Below, one piece after another: positions 46,278 to 57,965 of a stretch of DNA of 64,000 nucleotides (position 1 is the first letter of the stretch; the number at the start of each line of letters is the position of its first letter). Origin of the DNA: Oscarella lobularis (taxonomy: Eukaryota > Porifera > Homoscleromorpha > Homosclerophorida > Oscarellidae). The stretch lies in assembly GCF_947507565.1 (NCBI RefSeq), contig NC_089175.1:4763733-4827732 (forward strand), read 5' to 3'. Under the pieces are notes generated by a model. It saw only the letters and a program-made list of their open reading frames with translations, did not search any database and had not been told where the DNA came from. The translations under genes and the position numbers were made by a program.

Positions 46278-47302
46278 TCATTCTGTTTTCTCTGACTTTT
46301 CCGTGACATATCTGACCCACGCTTCGGGATCAGGCTCGGGCAGCACTCCGCCCAAGCTTTCAGGCAGATTTTCCGGAGCAACGTACTTGTGAAATTGCTC
46401 GTAATCGTAGCCGTGAAAGTGAAGTCGTTCTTTCACCTTCTTCTTGAGAAACTGTTTCATGATGGCAGCGAAGATGGTGACATACCACGGCTGGTGCAAC
46501 ATGTGAACCCCTGCACATAAAAACGAATCATTATTTATTCTACGATTAGGATGTAATCTCGTATCTAGGTCCGTTTCAATGCAAAGGGGGGCATGTACTG
46601 TATAATACACTAGTGCTTACCTTTGAATCTCGCTGGAAAACAGTCCTGAACGAATCCAGCCAACTTCTTGGCGTCCGATCGTCCCATGGAGAGAACGTCT
46701 CGAAATCTCAACTGAGCGTGATCTTGCACGAGCATGAAGCCGTGGACTTGAGTCTCTTGACTTTCAATGAGAAAGTCGAGACAAAAGGCCAAAGCCCTGA
46801 CGGAGTCGTCCGTCGAAAAGCGGCTGAAATCTCTCTTGGAACTATCAAGAATAATGACCTGAGCACCTAGAAAAGTTCTATTCAGAAACATCCAATTTCA
46901 TACCGTGTTTAGTAACTAACCGTCTCTTGATCGATTTCCAATCGAAAACGTTCCCGTTTGCAAATAGGGCACGACTTTCTCTAGGTTGAATTCGGCGAAG
47001 ATTTCTGGATGATTTTTGCGAAATTGGAAGTAGTTTGTATACTGCTGAAAGGCGCGATCGATGTCGAACTTCTTTGTGCGAAGGAAGCGTAACAGGAAGG
47101 CGTCGTCGCGTCGCGAGTCGACGAGAAGGCCTTCTTCGTCCTTGAACTCTTCTATTTTCGTTCGGAGCTCGTCGATCTTTGCTTGTCTTGTGTCGTCCGA
47201 TTCGTTGAGCTCTCGCGCCGCCTTTTCTTTAGTGGCATCAGATAACTGATCGAGATTTTCGAGACTGGGGAACGGGCAGCAGGAGGGACTTTCGCTGCGC
47301 AT
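46278..47302 (-). CDS. CRAL-TRIO lipid-binding protein, copy 1
   Basis: CRAL-TRIO (Sec14-like) proteins such as alpha-tocopherol transfer protein carry hydrophobic ligands between membranes. The first exon (47302-about 46920) holds the N-terminal helical region (RRDDAFLLRFLRTKKFDIDR, the family's D.LLRFLRARKFD motif). The second (about 46867-46620) has the lipid-binding core (GAQVIILDSSKRDFSRF; VHGFMLVQDHAQLRF; FVQDCFPARFKG). The third (about 46510-46278) is the C-terminus (QFLKKKVKERLHFHG, then ENLPESLGG). MRSES at 47302 is the first ATG of the frame. A paralog lies at 63019-63942, and fragments of the core exon sit between the Kelch genes. Confidence 0.85.
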
Positions 47303-48067
47303 GTGCACGTTGCTAGGGTTTTCGCGGACATTTCATTACGTAACAATGGAAGAAAACGCAGGTGTTTCATTCTACGCGCCTTCTGAAATTGCGTTTCGCG
47401 GCTTTCTCACGCCGCGAAACGCTACTAAGACACATTGTTTGTGTCAAGAGTAGGCGGCAGCGAATTTGCTGTCCCGTTCGCCTCTTTTCAGATTATCGCG
47501 AACTCTTTCGACGCGTTTTGTAAAAATAGCACCCCCTTAGAAAAAAATAGCCCCTCTTCCATTCAAAAGATATTTTATCTGGGCAGCGTTGAGAGGCGAT
47601 TGCGACCTTATCAGATAAGGTTGTAGCTTATCACAGGGAGTTTCTCTCAACATGTCGACATAGTCGCGAAAGCAGCGTAATCATTGGATCCCGCCTAAAT
47701 ATTAACGCACATGCGCAGTGAAAGTCCCCCCTGCTGGAACGGGCAGCTCATTGGCGTTCTTCTTGATGCAGCTGAGCGTGCGTTAACTTGTGCAACGTGG
47801 GCAGCGTGGGCGCCAACGGGCGCGCCGCGTGAACGTGGCCTGCGCAACGTCACCCAAATTTACGTGACCCAAATTACGTAGCGCTTTTAGTAATGCTCAC
47901 TGCTGCAATTGATAACTGACGGTTTCATTGACAACCCTCTGAGAGACGAAACACACAGTAAAACAACACCAATGTACTCGTTCTTTCTAGGAATTCTTTT
48001 CATCCACTTTGATGGTGACCTAAACCATGCACACCTCTTTCACTCTAACTCAGCTTCGCTTGATTGT
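47303..48067. other. Intergenic region with a small inverted copy of the CRAL-TRIO start
   Basis: About 47705-47745 (CGCACATGCGCAGTGAAAG) is an inverted near-copy of the start region of the adjacent CRAL-TRIO gene (about 47305-47262). GATAAGGTTG-type short inverted repeats occur around 47608-47630. No gene is supported. Confidence 0.45.
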
Positions 48068-50233
48068 CTAACTAACCGTTTTGACTTCATAATACTGTCG
48101 TAGGCCGTCTTCGCCACTATAAAAAAGAAAAGAAAAATGTAAAAGGTGACTTAATCATTATAATAAACCACTCACTATTCACGACCAATCCCCGACATTT
48201 TGTAGCCACCAAATGGCGCACTGGATCCACCAGCATTGTAACAATTAACCCTACATCAAAAACGCATATATAGAGAAAGAGACGCCACCTGTGTCGCAGT
48301 GTCTCACCAAACGGATCCGGCTCGAAAGCTATTAGCCACAGTCAAAGCGGTGCCAATATCATTTGTAAGGACTCCGGCGGCTAGCCCATACGTCGTGTCA
48401 TTGGCTCGATCGATTACCTCTTGAACGTCGTGAAATTTGATAATCTGCATAACGGGACCAAAAATCTAAAAGAAAACCCATCCCGTCAGCAGCGAACATT
48501 TCAAAACTAAAATAGACGAGCCTCCTCTCTCGCTATGCGCATGTGATCTTTGACTTGAGAAAAAACGGTCGGTTCGATAAAGAACCCCGTCTCGCCGAAT
48601 CGCTTTCCGCCGCACTCGAGACTCGCTCCCTCGTCCTTGCCGGACTCGATGAGACCGAGTATTTTATCGAACTGTTCGCGATCGATCTGCGGTCCCTGGT
48701 CGGTGTCCGGCGACATGGGATTGCCGAGTTTTCGACGCAAGGCGAGTTGGACGCTCTTTCGAACAAAGTCGTCGTAGATCGTGTCCTGCACGTACGTGCG
48801 GCTTCCCGCCGAGCAGCACTGGCCCTGATTGACGAACACGGCGTCGACGCACACTCCAACAGCGTAATCCACTAAGAAAAAAGATATTTTCTAATTAGGA
48901 ATATTTATATTTATTTATTTATTTATGTGATTACGATTGACGTCTGAAAAGACGATGTTCGGACTTTTGCCTCCCAATTCGAGCGAGACGTTCTTCAAGT
49001 TCGATCGTCCGGCCGCTTGCTGTATCAGCTTTCCGACTTCCGTCGATCCGGTGAATGCCACCTTGTCGATCTCCATGTGCTCGGATATAGCGGCGCCGGC
49101 CGTCGGCCCGTAACCGGGAATAACGCTCACAACGCCAGGCGGAAAACCGGCCTGAGAGGTTTCGCCGTTCAGCTGTTTGTATTGATTCTATATCATCCTA
49201 CCTCTGCTATCAATGATGCGACGTAAAGAGCTGTGAGTGGCGTCTGCTCTGCTGGCTTCAGTATGACGCAATTTCCACAGCAGAGAGCGGGTGCTAGTTT
49301 GACGGATTGGATTGCGAGAGGATAGTTCCACTAAAGTCCCATCTCAATCATCATATAATCAAAAATAAAAGCTGTACGTACGGCAATTATTTGGCCCACT
49401 ATTCCGACCGGCTCGTGACGAGTGTACGTAAAGTAGTCACCGTCTATCATGTACATAATCAAATGAAAAGGAGTGCTATGCTGAATGGTTCATTACCGAC
49501 TGGGATCGTCTTTCCGTGCAATTTGTCAGCAAAACCAGCATAGTATCTAGAAACAAAACCGTCAAGAAACGTGAAGGCATACATGTATTAAACAAAAGCT
49601 CCTTTGCTTATCGACCGATAAAATTTGACAGACATTAATTAAGGTTTATTGATCGATCGATCAATATTATTATATAGGCAAAGAGATAAACTACAAAGAC
49701 GACATCGTACTGATAGCAACTGATCGTGTCCGTGAGATCTTCGCTCGCTTCTCGATAAATTTTCCCGCTGTCCAGCACCTCGAGTCTCTGATGGAATTTT
49801 AATTAGAGAATACAAAAAAAGCGACTTCCTATTGAACGCAGAGCTTCTCTTACGGTCAAATACTCTCTATCTCGTTCAATGAGATCGGCTAGTTTGTTCA
49901 GGAGGCGTCCCCGCTCCGAAGCATCCATTTTTCTCCACGGGCTATTCAAGGAGAAAGCTTTCGTAGCGGCGTTCACTGCCGCGTCTACGTCCGCCTAGAG
50001 TTTTGGATTGTTCTATGCATCTATTTCGCAAACGATTTGCACGCTTTACCTTGTCTCCTTCTGCAATTCGAGCGATTTGTTCTCCCGTCGCCGGATTGAA
50101 CGTGGGAAACGTCTTCCCGCTCGCCGAGTCTTGCCATTGATTATCGATGAACAGCTAGAACTGTGTCATCCGCGGTCGGAAGACGAAAATGACCTCCTAC
50201 CTGCGTGAAACGGACGTCTGGCTTTTCGGCCAT
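48068..50233 (-). CDS. Aldehyde dehydrogenase (ALDH1/2 class)
   Basis: An NAD(P)-dependent enzyme oxidising aldehydes to carboxylic acids. At least nine exons. The start at 50233 reads [11 protein letters not shown]. Later exons give [20 protein letters not shown] (about 50150), [15 protein letters not shown] (about 49540), [18 protein letters not shown] (about 49440), [20 protein letters not shown] (about 49290), [12 protein letters not shown] (NAD site, about 49060), LELGGKSPN (general-base Glu, about 48985) and [10 protein letters not shown] (catalytic Cys, about 48825). They continue with [31 protein letters not shown] (about 48210) and a terminal YYEVKTVS. Key residues and order match ALDH1/2, and the length is close to the usual 500 residues. 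A broken copy of its 5' half is at about 56813-57885. Confidence 0.88.
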
Positions 50234-50416
50234 TGCAAGCACCCGGATAAATAGTTTTGCTCAATCAGAGAATCATCAGTTCAAAGTAACCAAAAACAAA
50301 ATGTGCAAACTTTTCTCAAGACCGATATCAGAGTTACACCAGGCTCGAATACAAAGCAAATGCACTGTCTAAGCGATCATAATTAGGAGACGAACAATGA
50401 AATACCTTTTTTGCCT

Positions 50417-52039
50417 TCACGTCAAACCATAAAAATGTTTTATAGTCGGCGAAATAAATTTTTTTTCAAAGGCCATTATTGACTGTGAGGAAAAGCAGTC
50501 CCGTCCTTTGACCACGGCAAAAGTAGACCAACTGTTGGATGTCAAATCGAAAGTTGAAATTGAACATTTACGATCGCTTTCTTCGTCACTCCACGCGCTT
50601 TGGAATTTATAAATGACACTGTCTAAGATTATTGTTTTGTAAAAAGAACCGACAGCTTGCGGTTGCATCCAACAGCCCGACACTGGATCATACTTGAGAA
50701 TGGTCGAATCACCAAGAACGTAAATCAGTCCATCAGCGTGAAAAATTCCTTTTACATCAATTACATCAGCATCTCTGTTCAGTGGACTAATTGCTGTCCA
50801 CGCATTCACGTTGGGATCGTAGCACTCTGCTGCCGTCAAATCGTCCTTGGATCCAAACGCGTAAATTTTCCCTTCATATTCAACGTACCTTTGACCCGTT
50901 CGACCGTTCGTCATAGGCGCCACGTCCTTAACCCAGCGCTCTTGTACAAATTCGTAGCGTTCTACGCTCTTGTGATCACTTTTAAAATCACACTGAAAGC
51001 ATGGGCAATCCCGTCCGCCGAGAGCGTAAAGACTCCCAAACGCGTTTACGACTCCTGCATTGAAGCGACTGTCATTCAATGATGGAAAGATGTCCCAAGC
51101 GTCCCGTACGGGATCGTACCGTTCTACAGAACGGCTCTCGTAGTGATTGCTTTCATTGCCAATATCTACTCCACCGCCAACAGCAAGAATGCTGGCGGGT
51201 CTGCCTGCACGATGCGAAGTCGATTCATCCAACCTGTTGGCGGCTTTACAACAGCTCCCATCAAACAATGGAATGCCAGTATTTGAAACCCAGTTCTCAA
51301 GACCATCTGTTGGCATCAAACTCAGTCGAATCGACCTTCTCAGTAAGTCTACTTGACCCAAACGATTGATTTCGTCGTACTTGATCCACTTGGCTATCAG
51401 CTCCGCTACTTGCATTTCTGAATCGATGACAAGTTCGTCCATGGCCAAAATGCGAGCCAAATGATCAGCTTCCAGACTTTGAAATTCTGCGTCGTTCAAA
51501 GACAATTCGACAATGTTAAACGCAACGCAACGATCAGCGACTTTGCCTAATTTGAGGCAGTGGTATTGATGGGCAATTCGAGCCAAATTCAAGCAGTTGG
51601 ACGGCTTCATTAATTCGATCAAAACGTCTTCGCAAAACTCGACTACTTCAGTAAACTGAAGTAGATGAGCAGCTGAAAATAGCGATTCGACGTTTGATTT
51701 GTCGACGTGCACTCGTCCTGTGTAAGCGTAGTCGACGAGGCTTCGAAGGGCCCCCGCATCGACGTCCGAAACTTGAACAGTCGAGTCACTGCTTTCCTGC
51801 ATGCCGATGGTGAACATTGCGCGAAAATAAGGACTTGCCGCTGCAAGGACAAGTCGATGAGCCGAAATGCGAACGCTAACGTCCGTGTTCGTCGTAAGAA
51901 CGATGTCGAACAAGTCGTTTGAGCTGCGCAGAGCGTTTATCTGCTTCAGAATCGACTTTTCGTACCATTGTGTCATCCTCTCCCCGTTAGCGATCGCCTG
52001 CTTCTCTCGCTGAGCCTCACGCGCAAAGCTGCTGTACAT
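50417..52039 (-). CDS. BTB-BACK-Kelch protein, copy A
   Basis: KLHL-type proteins are substrate adaptors of Cullin-3 ubiquitin ligases: BTB binds CUL3 and dimerises, Kelch holds the substrate. One intronless frame. From MYSSFAREAQ at 52039 it has BTB (FDIVLTTNTDVSVRISAHRL, YFRAMFTIGM, VDYAYTGRV), BACK (NLARIAHQYHCLKLG; LARILAMDELVI; LIAKWIKYDE) and about five Kelch-like blades (ASILAVGGG, SLYALGGRD, KIYAFGSKDD, LIYVLGDST). An extension upstream of 52039 stays open but lacks an ATG. It resembles copy E more than B or D. The intact ALDH gene lies just downstream on the same strand. Confidence 0.85.
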   Translation of the reverse strand: MYSSFAREAQREKQAIANGERMTQWYEKSILKQINALRSSNDLFDIVLTTNTDVSVRISAHRLVLAAASPYFRAMFTIGMQESSDSTVQVSDVDAGALRSLVDYAYTGRVHVDKSNVESLFSAAHLLQFTEVVEFCEDVLIELMKPSNCLNLARIAHQYHCLKLGKVADRCVAFNIVELSLNDAEFQSLEADHLARILAMDELVIDSEMQVAELIAKWIKYDEINRLGQVDLLRRSIRLSLMPTDGLENWVSNTGIPLFDGSCCKAANRLDESTSHRAGRPASILAVGGGVDIGNESNHYESRSVERYDPVRDAWDIFPSLNDSRFNAGVVNAFGSLYALGGRDCPCFQCDFKSDHKSVERYEFVQERWVKDVAPMTNGRTGQRYVEYEGKIYAFGSKDDLTAAECYDPNVNAWTAISPLNRDADVIDVKGIFHADGLIYVLGDSTILKYDPVSGCWMQPQAVGSFYKTIILDSVIYKFQSAWSDEESDRKCSISTFDLTSNSWSTFAVVKGRDCFSSQSIMAFEKKFISPTIKHFYGLT

Positions 52040-52169
52040 GATGCCGTCAACTTGAACTCTTCGCTGCGTCCCGGAGGCACGCGCGACAACACGTGGATGA
52101 CATGCTGAGGGGCCCAAGACTGAAACGTTGATTAGTCAGGCTGAAACCTAAAGAAAGTACTTCATAAGG

Positions 52170-52345
52170 GCAGTATATTCTCTTTGGGACAGAAAATCAC
52201 ATAACCCATTGACTTGAGTTTATGAATGAGTCGGTCGGAAGACGAAATTCGAAAAATGACCTCCTACCTGCGTGAAACCAGAGATAATATAGGGAGAAAC
52301 GGACTTCTGGCTTTTCGGCCATTGCAAGCACCCGGATAGGTAAAT
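52170..52345 (-). pseudogene. Joined shards of the CRAL-TRIO and aldehyde dehydrogenase genes
   Basis: About 52170-52225 resembles the CRAL-TRIO core exon (GACTTGAGTTTATGAATGA region). About 52234-52345 matches the first ALDH exon and its flank (CCTACCTGCGTGAAACC...CTTTTCGGCCATTGCAAGC). Both are short and noncoding, and mark a duplication boundary between Kelch copies A and B. Confidence 0.7.
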
Positions 52346-52403
52346 AGTTTTGGTAGGCTAATCATCAGTTCAAAGCAACCAAAAACAAATCCCGATAACA
52401 AAG

Positions 52404-54107
52404 TTACACCAGGCTCGAATATAAAGCAAATGCACTGTGCTTACGATTATTATGAGGACGCGGACCATGAAATACCTTTTTTGCCGTCACGTCAAACCAA
52501 AAAAATCTGCTAGAGCTGGCGTAATAAATTTTTTTTTCAAAGGCCATCTTTGGCTGTGAGTAATAGCAGTCCCGTCCTTCGACCACGGCAAAAGTAGACC
52601 AACTGTTGGATGCCAAATCAAAAGTTGAAATTGAACATTTGCTTTCTTCGCCACTCTCCGCGCCTTCAAATTTATAAATGACGTTGTCCAAAATTATTGC
52701 GCTGTTAAAAGAACCAACTGCTTGCGGTTGCAGCCAACAGCCCGACACTGGATCATACTTGAGAATGGTCGAATCACCAAGCACGTAAATCAGTCCATCA
52801 GCGTGAAAAACTCCTTTTACAGCAACATCTCTGTTCAGTGGACTAATTGCTGTCCACGCATTCACGTTGGGATCGTAGTACTCTGCCGCCGTCAAATCAT
52901 CCCTGGATCCAAACGCGTAAATTTTCCCTTCATATTCGACGTATCTTTGACCCGTTCGACCGTTCGTCATAGGCGCCACGTCCTTAGCCCAGTGCTCTTG
53001 TACAAAGTCGTAGCGTTCTACGCTCTTGTGATCACTTTTAAGAAAGCATGGGATATCCCGTCCGCCGAGCGCGTAAAGACTCCCAAACGCGTTTACGACT
53101 CCCGCTTTGAAGCGACTATCATTCAATGATGGAAAGATGCCCCAAGCGTTTCGTACGGGATCGTACCGTTCTACAGAAAGGCCATCGTAGTCATTTCTTT
53201 CACGGCCAGTCTCTACTCCACCACCAACAGCAAGAATGCTGGCGGGTTTGCCTACACGACGCGAAGTCGATTGATCCAACTCATCCAACCTGTTGGCGGC
53301 CTTACAACAGCTCCCATCAAACAATGGAATGCCGGTATTTGAAAACAGGTTCTCAAGACAATCTGTTGGCATCAAATTCAGTCGAATTGACTTTCTCAGT
53401 AAGTCTACTTGACCCAAACGATCGATTTCGTCGTGTTTGATCCACTTGGCTATCAGCTCCACTACTTGAGTTTCTGAATCTATGACAAGTTCGTCCATGG
53501 CCAGAATGCGAGCCAAATGATCAGCGTCCAGACTTAGGAATTCCGCATCGCTTTCAGACAATTCCACAATGTTGAAAGCAATGCAACGATCGGCTACTTT
53601 GTCCAATTTGGAACAGTGGTATTGATAGGCAATTCGGGCCAAGTTGAGGCAATTAGAAGACTCCACCAATTCGATCAAAACGTCTTCGCAAAATTCGACT
53701 ACTTTAGTAAACTGAAGTAGATGAGCAGCTGAAAATAGCGACTCGACGTTTGATCTATCGACGTGCACTTGTCCCGTGTAAGCGTAGTCGACGAGGCTTC
53801 GAAGGGCCCCCGCATCGACGTCCGAAACTTGAACAGTCGATTCGCTGCTTTCCTGCATGCCGATAGTGAACATTGCGCGAAAATATGGACTTGCCGCTGC
53901 AAGAACGAGTCGATGTGCCGAAATGCGAACGCTAACGTCCGTGCCCGTCGTAAGAACGATGTCAAACAAGTCGTTTGAAGAGCGCAGATTGTTCATCTGC
54001 TCCAGAATCGTCTCTCCGTACCGAAAGGTCGTCCTAGTCTCGAACGCCTTGCCTTCGTAGTCGGACATGTTGACGTAAGTCTCGACCGCGTGACGGCGCG
54101 TGTTCAT
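52404..54107 (-). CDS. BTB-BACK-Kelch protein, copy B
   Basis: Intronless frame of 567 codons. Its N-terminus (MNTRRHAVETYVNMSDYEGK) differs from copies A and E and is shared only with D. BTB is at residues about 40-140 (FDIVLTTGTDVSVRISAHRL; VDYAYTGQV), BACK at about 145-260 and Kelch-like blades at about 285-560 (ASILAVGGG, SLYALGGRD, KIYAFGSRDD, LIYVLGDST). Over the first 270 or so residues it differs from copy D by one residue (S/T in LRSLVDYAY), while about 20 differences and short indels lie in the Kelch part. It is a likely CUL3 adaptor. Confidence 0.85.
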   Translation of the reverse strand: MNTRRHAVETYVNMSDYEGKAFETRTTFRYGETILEQMNNLRSSNDLFDIVLTTGTDVSVRISAHRLVLAAASPYFRAMFTIGMQESSESTVQVSDVDAGALRSLVDYAYTGQVHVDRSNVESLFSAAHLLQFTKVVEFCEDVLIELVESSNCLNLARIAYQYHCSKLDKVADRCIAFNIVELSESDAEFLSLDADHLARILAMDELVIDSETQVVELIAKWIKHDEIDRLGQVDLLRKSIRLNLMPTDCLENLFSNTGIPLFDGSCCKAANRLDELDQSTSRRVGKPASILAVGGGVETGRERNDYDGLSVERYDPVRNAWGIFPSLNDSRFKAGVVNAFGSLYALGGRDIPCFLKSDHKSVERYDFVQEHWAKDVAPMTNGRTGQRYVEYEGKIYAFGSRDDLTAAEYYDPNVNAWTAISPLNRDVAVKGVFHADGLIYVLGDSTILKYDPVSGCWLQPQAVGSFNSAIILDNVIYKFEGAESGEESKCSISTFDLASNSWSTFAVVEGRDCYYSQPKMAFEKKIYYASSSRFFWFDVTAKKVFHGPRPHNNRKHSAFALYSSLV

Positions 54108-54239
54108 CCGGGGACGACAAAGGCGACGATTAATTAATGTGAATTATGACTAAGCGTCTGTACCGCTACGAACTTCTTGCAATACAAAAACAAACGCGCA
54201 AATATTCCTCATCAAAGTTACACCAGGCTCTAAAGTAAG

Positions 54240-55994
54240 GCAAATGCACTGTCATGACGATTATAATCAGGAGACGGACCATGAAATATCCTTTTTGTAG
54301 TCAAGTCAAAGCACGACAAGCCGATATAACCAGTGAAATAGATCATTTTTCAGAGCTGATGACTGGTGAGTAAGAGTAGTCAAATTCATTGACCACAGCA
54401 AAAATAGACCAACTTTTGGTTGTCAAATCGAACGCTGAAATTGAACATTTAAAATGGCCCTCTTCGTCTATCTCCGTTTCTTTAAATTTATAAATGCCGT
54501 AGTCTGAAATTATTGCTTTGCCAAAAGAAGCGACTATTTCCGGTTGCAGCCAACAGCCCGACACTGGATCATACTTGAGAATGGTCGAATCACCAAGCAC
54601 GTAAATCAGTCCATCAGCGCGAAAAACTCCTATTACATCAACATTTCTGTTCAGTGGACTAATTGCTGTCCACGCATTCAGGTTGGGATCGTAGAACTCT
54701 GCCGCCGTCAAATAATCCCTGGATCCAAACGCGTAAATTTTCCCTTCGTATGTGACGTACCTCTGACCCACTCGACCGTTCGTCATAGGCGCCACGTCAG
54801 TAACCCAGCGCTCTTGTACGAAGTCGTAGCGTTCTACGCTCTTGTACACATTCACAAGATTGTAATTAGTCTACTTATACACCTGCGTCCACGTACCGAG
54901 AGCATAAAGACTCCCAAACGCGTTTACGACTCCCGCGTTGAAGTGACTATCATTCAATGATGGAAAGATGCCCCAAGCGTTCCGTACGGGATCGTACCGT
55001 TCTACAGAACGGCCATATTCGTAGACATTTCTTTCATTGCCCGTATCTACTCCACCGCCAACAGCAAGAATGCTGTCGGGTTTGCCTACACGACGCGAAG
55101 TCGATTCATCCAACTCATCCAACCTGTTGACGGCCTTACAACAGCTCCCATCAAACAATGGAAGGCCAGTATTTGAAACCAGGTTCTCAAGACAATCTGT
55201 CGACATCAAATTCAGTCGCATTGACTTTCTCAGTATGTCTACTTGACCCAAAGGATTGATTTCGTCGTGCTTGATCCACTTGGCTATCAGCTCCGCTACT
55301 TGAGTTTCTGAATCAACAACAAGTTCGTCCATGTCCAAAATGCGAGCCAAATGATCAGCTTCCAGACTTTAAAATTCCGCGTCGTTCAAAGACAATTCGA
55401 CAATGTTAAACGCAACGCAACGATCTGCGACATCGCCCAATTTGAGGCAGTGGTATTGATGGGCAATTCGAGCCAAATTCAAGCAGTTGGACGGCTCCAC
55501 TAATTCGATCAAAACGTCTTCGCAAAACTCGACTACTTCAGTAAACAGAAGTAGATGAGCTGCTGAAAATAGCGATTCGGCGTTTGATTTGTCGACGTGC
55601 ACTCGTCCTGTGTAAGTGTGTAAGCGTAGTCGACGAGGGTTCGAAGGGCCCCCGCATCGACGTCCGAAACTTAAACAGTCGATTCACTGCTTTCCTGCAT
55701 GCCGATGGTGAACATTGCGCGAAAATAAGAACTTGCCGCTGCAGGAACAAGTCGATGAGCCGAAATGCGAACGCTAACGTCCGTGTTCGTCGTAAGAACG
55801 ATGTCGAACAAATCGTTTGAGCTGCGGAGAGCGTTTATCTGCTTCAGAATCGACTTTTCGTACCATTGTGTTATCCTCTCCCCGTTAGCGATCGCCTGCT
55901 TCTTTCGCTGAGCCTCACGCGCAAAGCTGCGGGACATGATGCCGTCAACTTGAACTCTTCGATCGTTGCGTCCCGGAAGCACGCGCGACAACAC
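54240..55994 (-). pseudogene. BTB-BACK-Kelch copy C, broken
   Basis: Closely related to copy E but no longer an open gene. A stop replaces Gln in the TVQVSD motif of BTB (about 55672); a short GTGTAAGT-type insertion (about 55612-55620) shifts the frame; a stop replaces Gln in the FQSLEAD motif of BACK (about 55370). In the Kelch region a rearranged stretch (about 54845-54895) lacks the GGRD blade and breaks the frame, and the C-terminal frame is shifted near 54343. BTB, BACK and Kelch are all still recognisable, so it was lost recently. Confidence 0.85.
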
Positions 55995-56097
55995 GTGGAT
56001 GACATGCTGAGGGGCCCAAGACTGAAACGTCGATTAGTCAGGCTGAAACCTAAAGAAAGTACTTCATAAGGGCAGTATATTCTCTTTGGGACAGAAA

Positions 56098-56170
56098 ATC
56101 ACATAACCCATCGACTTGAGTTGATTGACTTTGAATGAGAACGTCAAGACAGAAAGCCAAAGCCAATAAG
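56098..56170 (-). pseudogene. CRAL-TRIO core-exon shard
   Basis: About 70 bases (CATCGACTTGAGTTGATTGA...GAGAACGTCAAGACAGAAAG) match the CRAL-TRIO exon that encodes LAFCLDVLIESQETQVNG. An equivalent shard lies at about 61705-61770 beyond copy E. Confidence 0.75.
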
Positions 56171-56439
56171 TTGATTAGTCATGCTAAAAACAACAGATAA
56201 TAAGAGTCAACAGAACTGTCGTAGTAGGGCAGTAAGGCAAACAAAGTGATAAATGCCTGATCGTAACACTGATTACACTGTACTTGTAGAGGCAGAAACT
56301 ATTGAAGCATAAAAACGTGCCATGGCTTTCTACTAGAAAGAAATTAGAATCGTCTCTCCTTGACAAAAATATCTATTTAGACCTCTACATAATACTATAC
56401 ACGTCCAGTATTCAGAATAGCAGAAACTTGAGAAGAACT

Positions 56440-56765
56440 GCTTGGTCATTCCTCGAGACAGCAACGTTTCAAGTTGGCAGGCTGCTCTTGCAGATTCACC
56501 GTCGATGTACTCCGAAGGTCGCCCAGCAATCCTTGAAACAAGATTGCTGACGAACTAAGGTAAAAAACAAATAAAGTCTTCGTTAGTTAACGTTCACCAC
56601 CCAAAAAACCTCAATTCTTACCTTTGAGACTTCTCCGTAATGTTGAGTAGTAATTTCAAAATACGGAATGCCTCCGTACTGAGCACTTAGGTCCTCCGCA
56701 TCTTCACATAAAACTTGCCGCGCCCATCTTTGATGTCCTTTCTATTTCAGAAGGATCAACAACCT
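56440..56765 (-). pseudogene. Broken copy of the last Rab exons
   Basis: This matches about 62018-62380 of the intact Rab gene: the C-terminal exon with the CC-containing end and the exon carrying ISAQYG-type sequence and DIKDG. A deletion removes the region encoding the NKKD guanine-specificity motif. No upstream Rab exons are present. Confidence 0.8.
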
Positions 56766-56812
56766 AAAAATGCTGATAATAGAAAAAACCGTGATTTCAA
56801 TTTGCAATAATA

Positions 56813-57885
56813 ACGCTCACAATGCCAGGAGAAAAATCGGCCTGAGAAGTTTCGCCGTTCAGCTGTTCGTATTGATTCTATATCATCCTACCTCTGCTAT
56901 CGATGATGCTACGTAAAGAGCTGTGAGCGGCGTCTGCTCTGCTGGCTTCAGTATGACGCAATTTCCACAGCAGAGAGCGGGTGCTAGTTTGACGGCTTGG
57001 ATTGCGAGGGGATAGTTCCACTAAAGTCCCATCTCAATCATCATATAATCAAAAATAAAAGCTGTACGTACGGCAATTATTTGGCCCACTATGCCGACCG
57101 GCTCGTGACGAGTGTACGTAAAGTAGTCACCGTCTATCATACATAATCAAATAAAAAGGAGTGCTATGCTGAATGGTTCATTACCTACGGGGATCGTCTT
57201 TCCGTGCAATTTGTCAGCAAAACCAGCATAGCATCTAGAAACAGAACCGTCAAGAATCATGAAGGCAGAATAAATAAAAGCTCCTTTGCTCGACAACCGA
57301 TCAAAATTTGACAGACATTAATTAACGTTTATCGATCGATCGATCGATCGATCGATCCATATAGCGAAGAGATAAACTACAAAGACGACTTCGTACTGAT
57401 AGCAACTGATCGTATCCGTGAGATCATCGCTCACTTCTCGATAAATTTTCCCGCTGTCCAGCACCTCGAGTCTCTGATGGAATTTTAATTAGAGAATACA
57501 AAAAAAACGACTTCCTATTGAACGCAGAGCTTCTCTTACGGTCAAATACTCTCTATCTCGTTCAATGAGATCAGCTAGTTTAGAAGGCTTCCCCGCTCCG
57601 AAGCATCCATATTTCTCGACGGGCTTAGCTATTCAAGGAGAAAGCTTTCTTAGCGGCGTTCACTGCCGCGTCCACGTCCGCCTAGAGTTTTGGATTGCTC
57701 TATGCATCTATTTCGCAAACGGTTTGCACGCTTTACCTTGTCTCCTTCTGCAATTCGAGCGATTGAGGATGAACAGCTAGAACTTTGTCATCCGCGGTCG
57801 GAGGAAAATGACCTCCTACCTGCGTGAAACCAGGGATAATATAGGGAGAAACGGACGTCTGGCTTTTCGGCCATTGCAAGCACCC
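56813..57885 (-). pseudogene. Broken copy of the 5' half of the aldehyde dehydrogenase gene
   Basis: This matches the intact gene from about 49127 to 50240, introns included. Lesions include a deletion of about 60 bases in the second exon (around 57763), indels in the third exon (around 57580-57625) and an expanded CGAT repeat in an intron (about 57331-57357). The catalytic Cys exon is absent. Confidence 0.85.
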
Positions 57886-57965
57886 GGATAGGTAAATAGT
57901 TTTGCTCAATACATGTAGGCTAATCATCAGTTCAAAGCAACCAAAAACAAATCCCGATAACAAAG

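Noticed and set aside
49640-49670. GATC repeats in aldehyde dehydrogenase introns as a regulatory array
   Set aside because: They are short simple repeats that differ in length between the gene and its broken copy, as expected from slippage.
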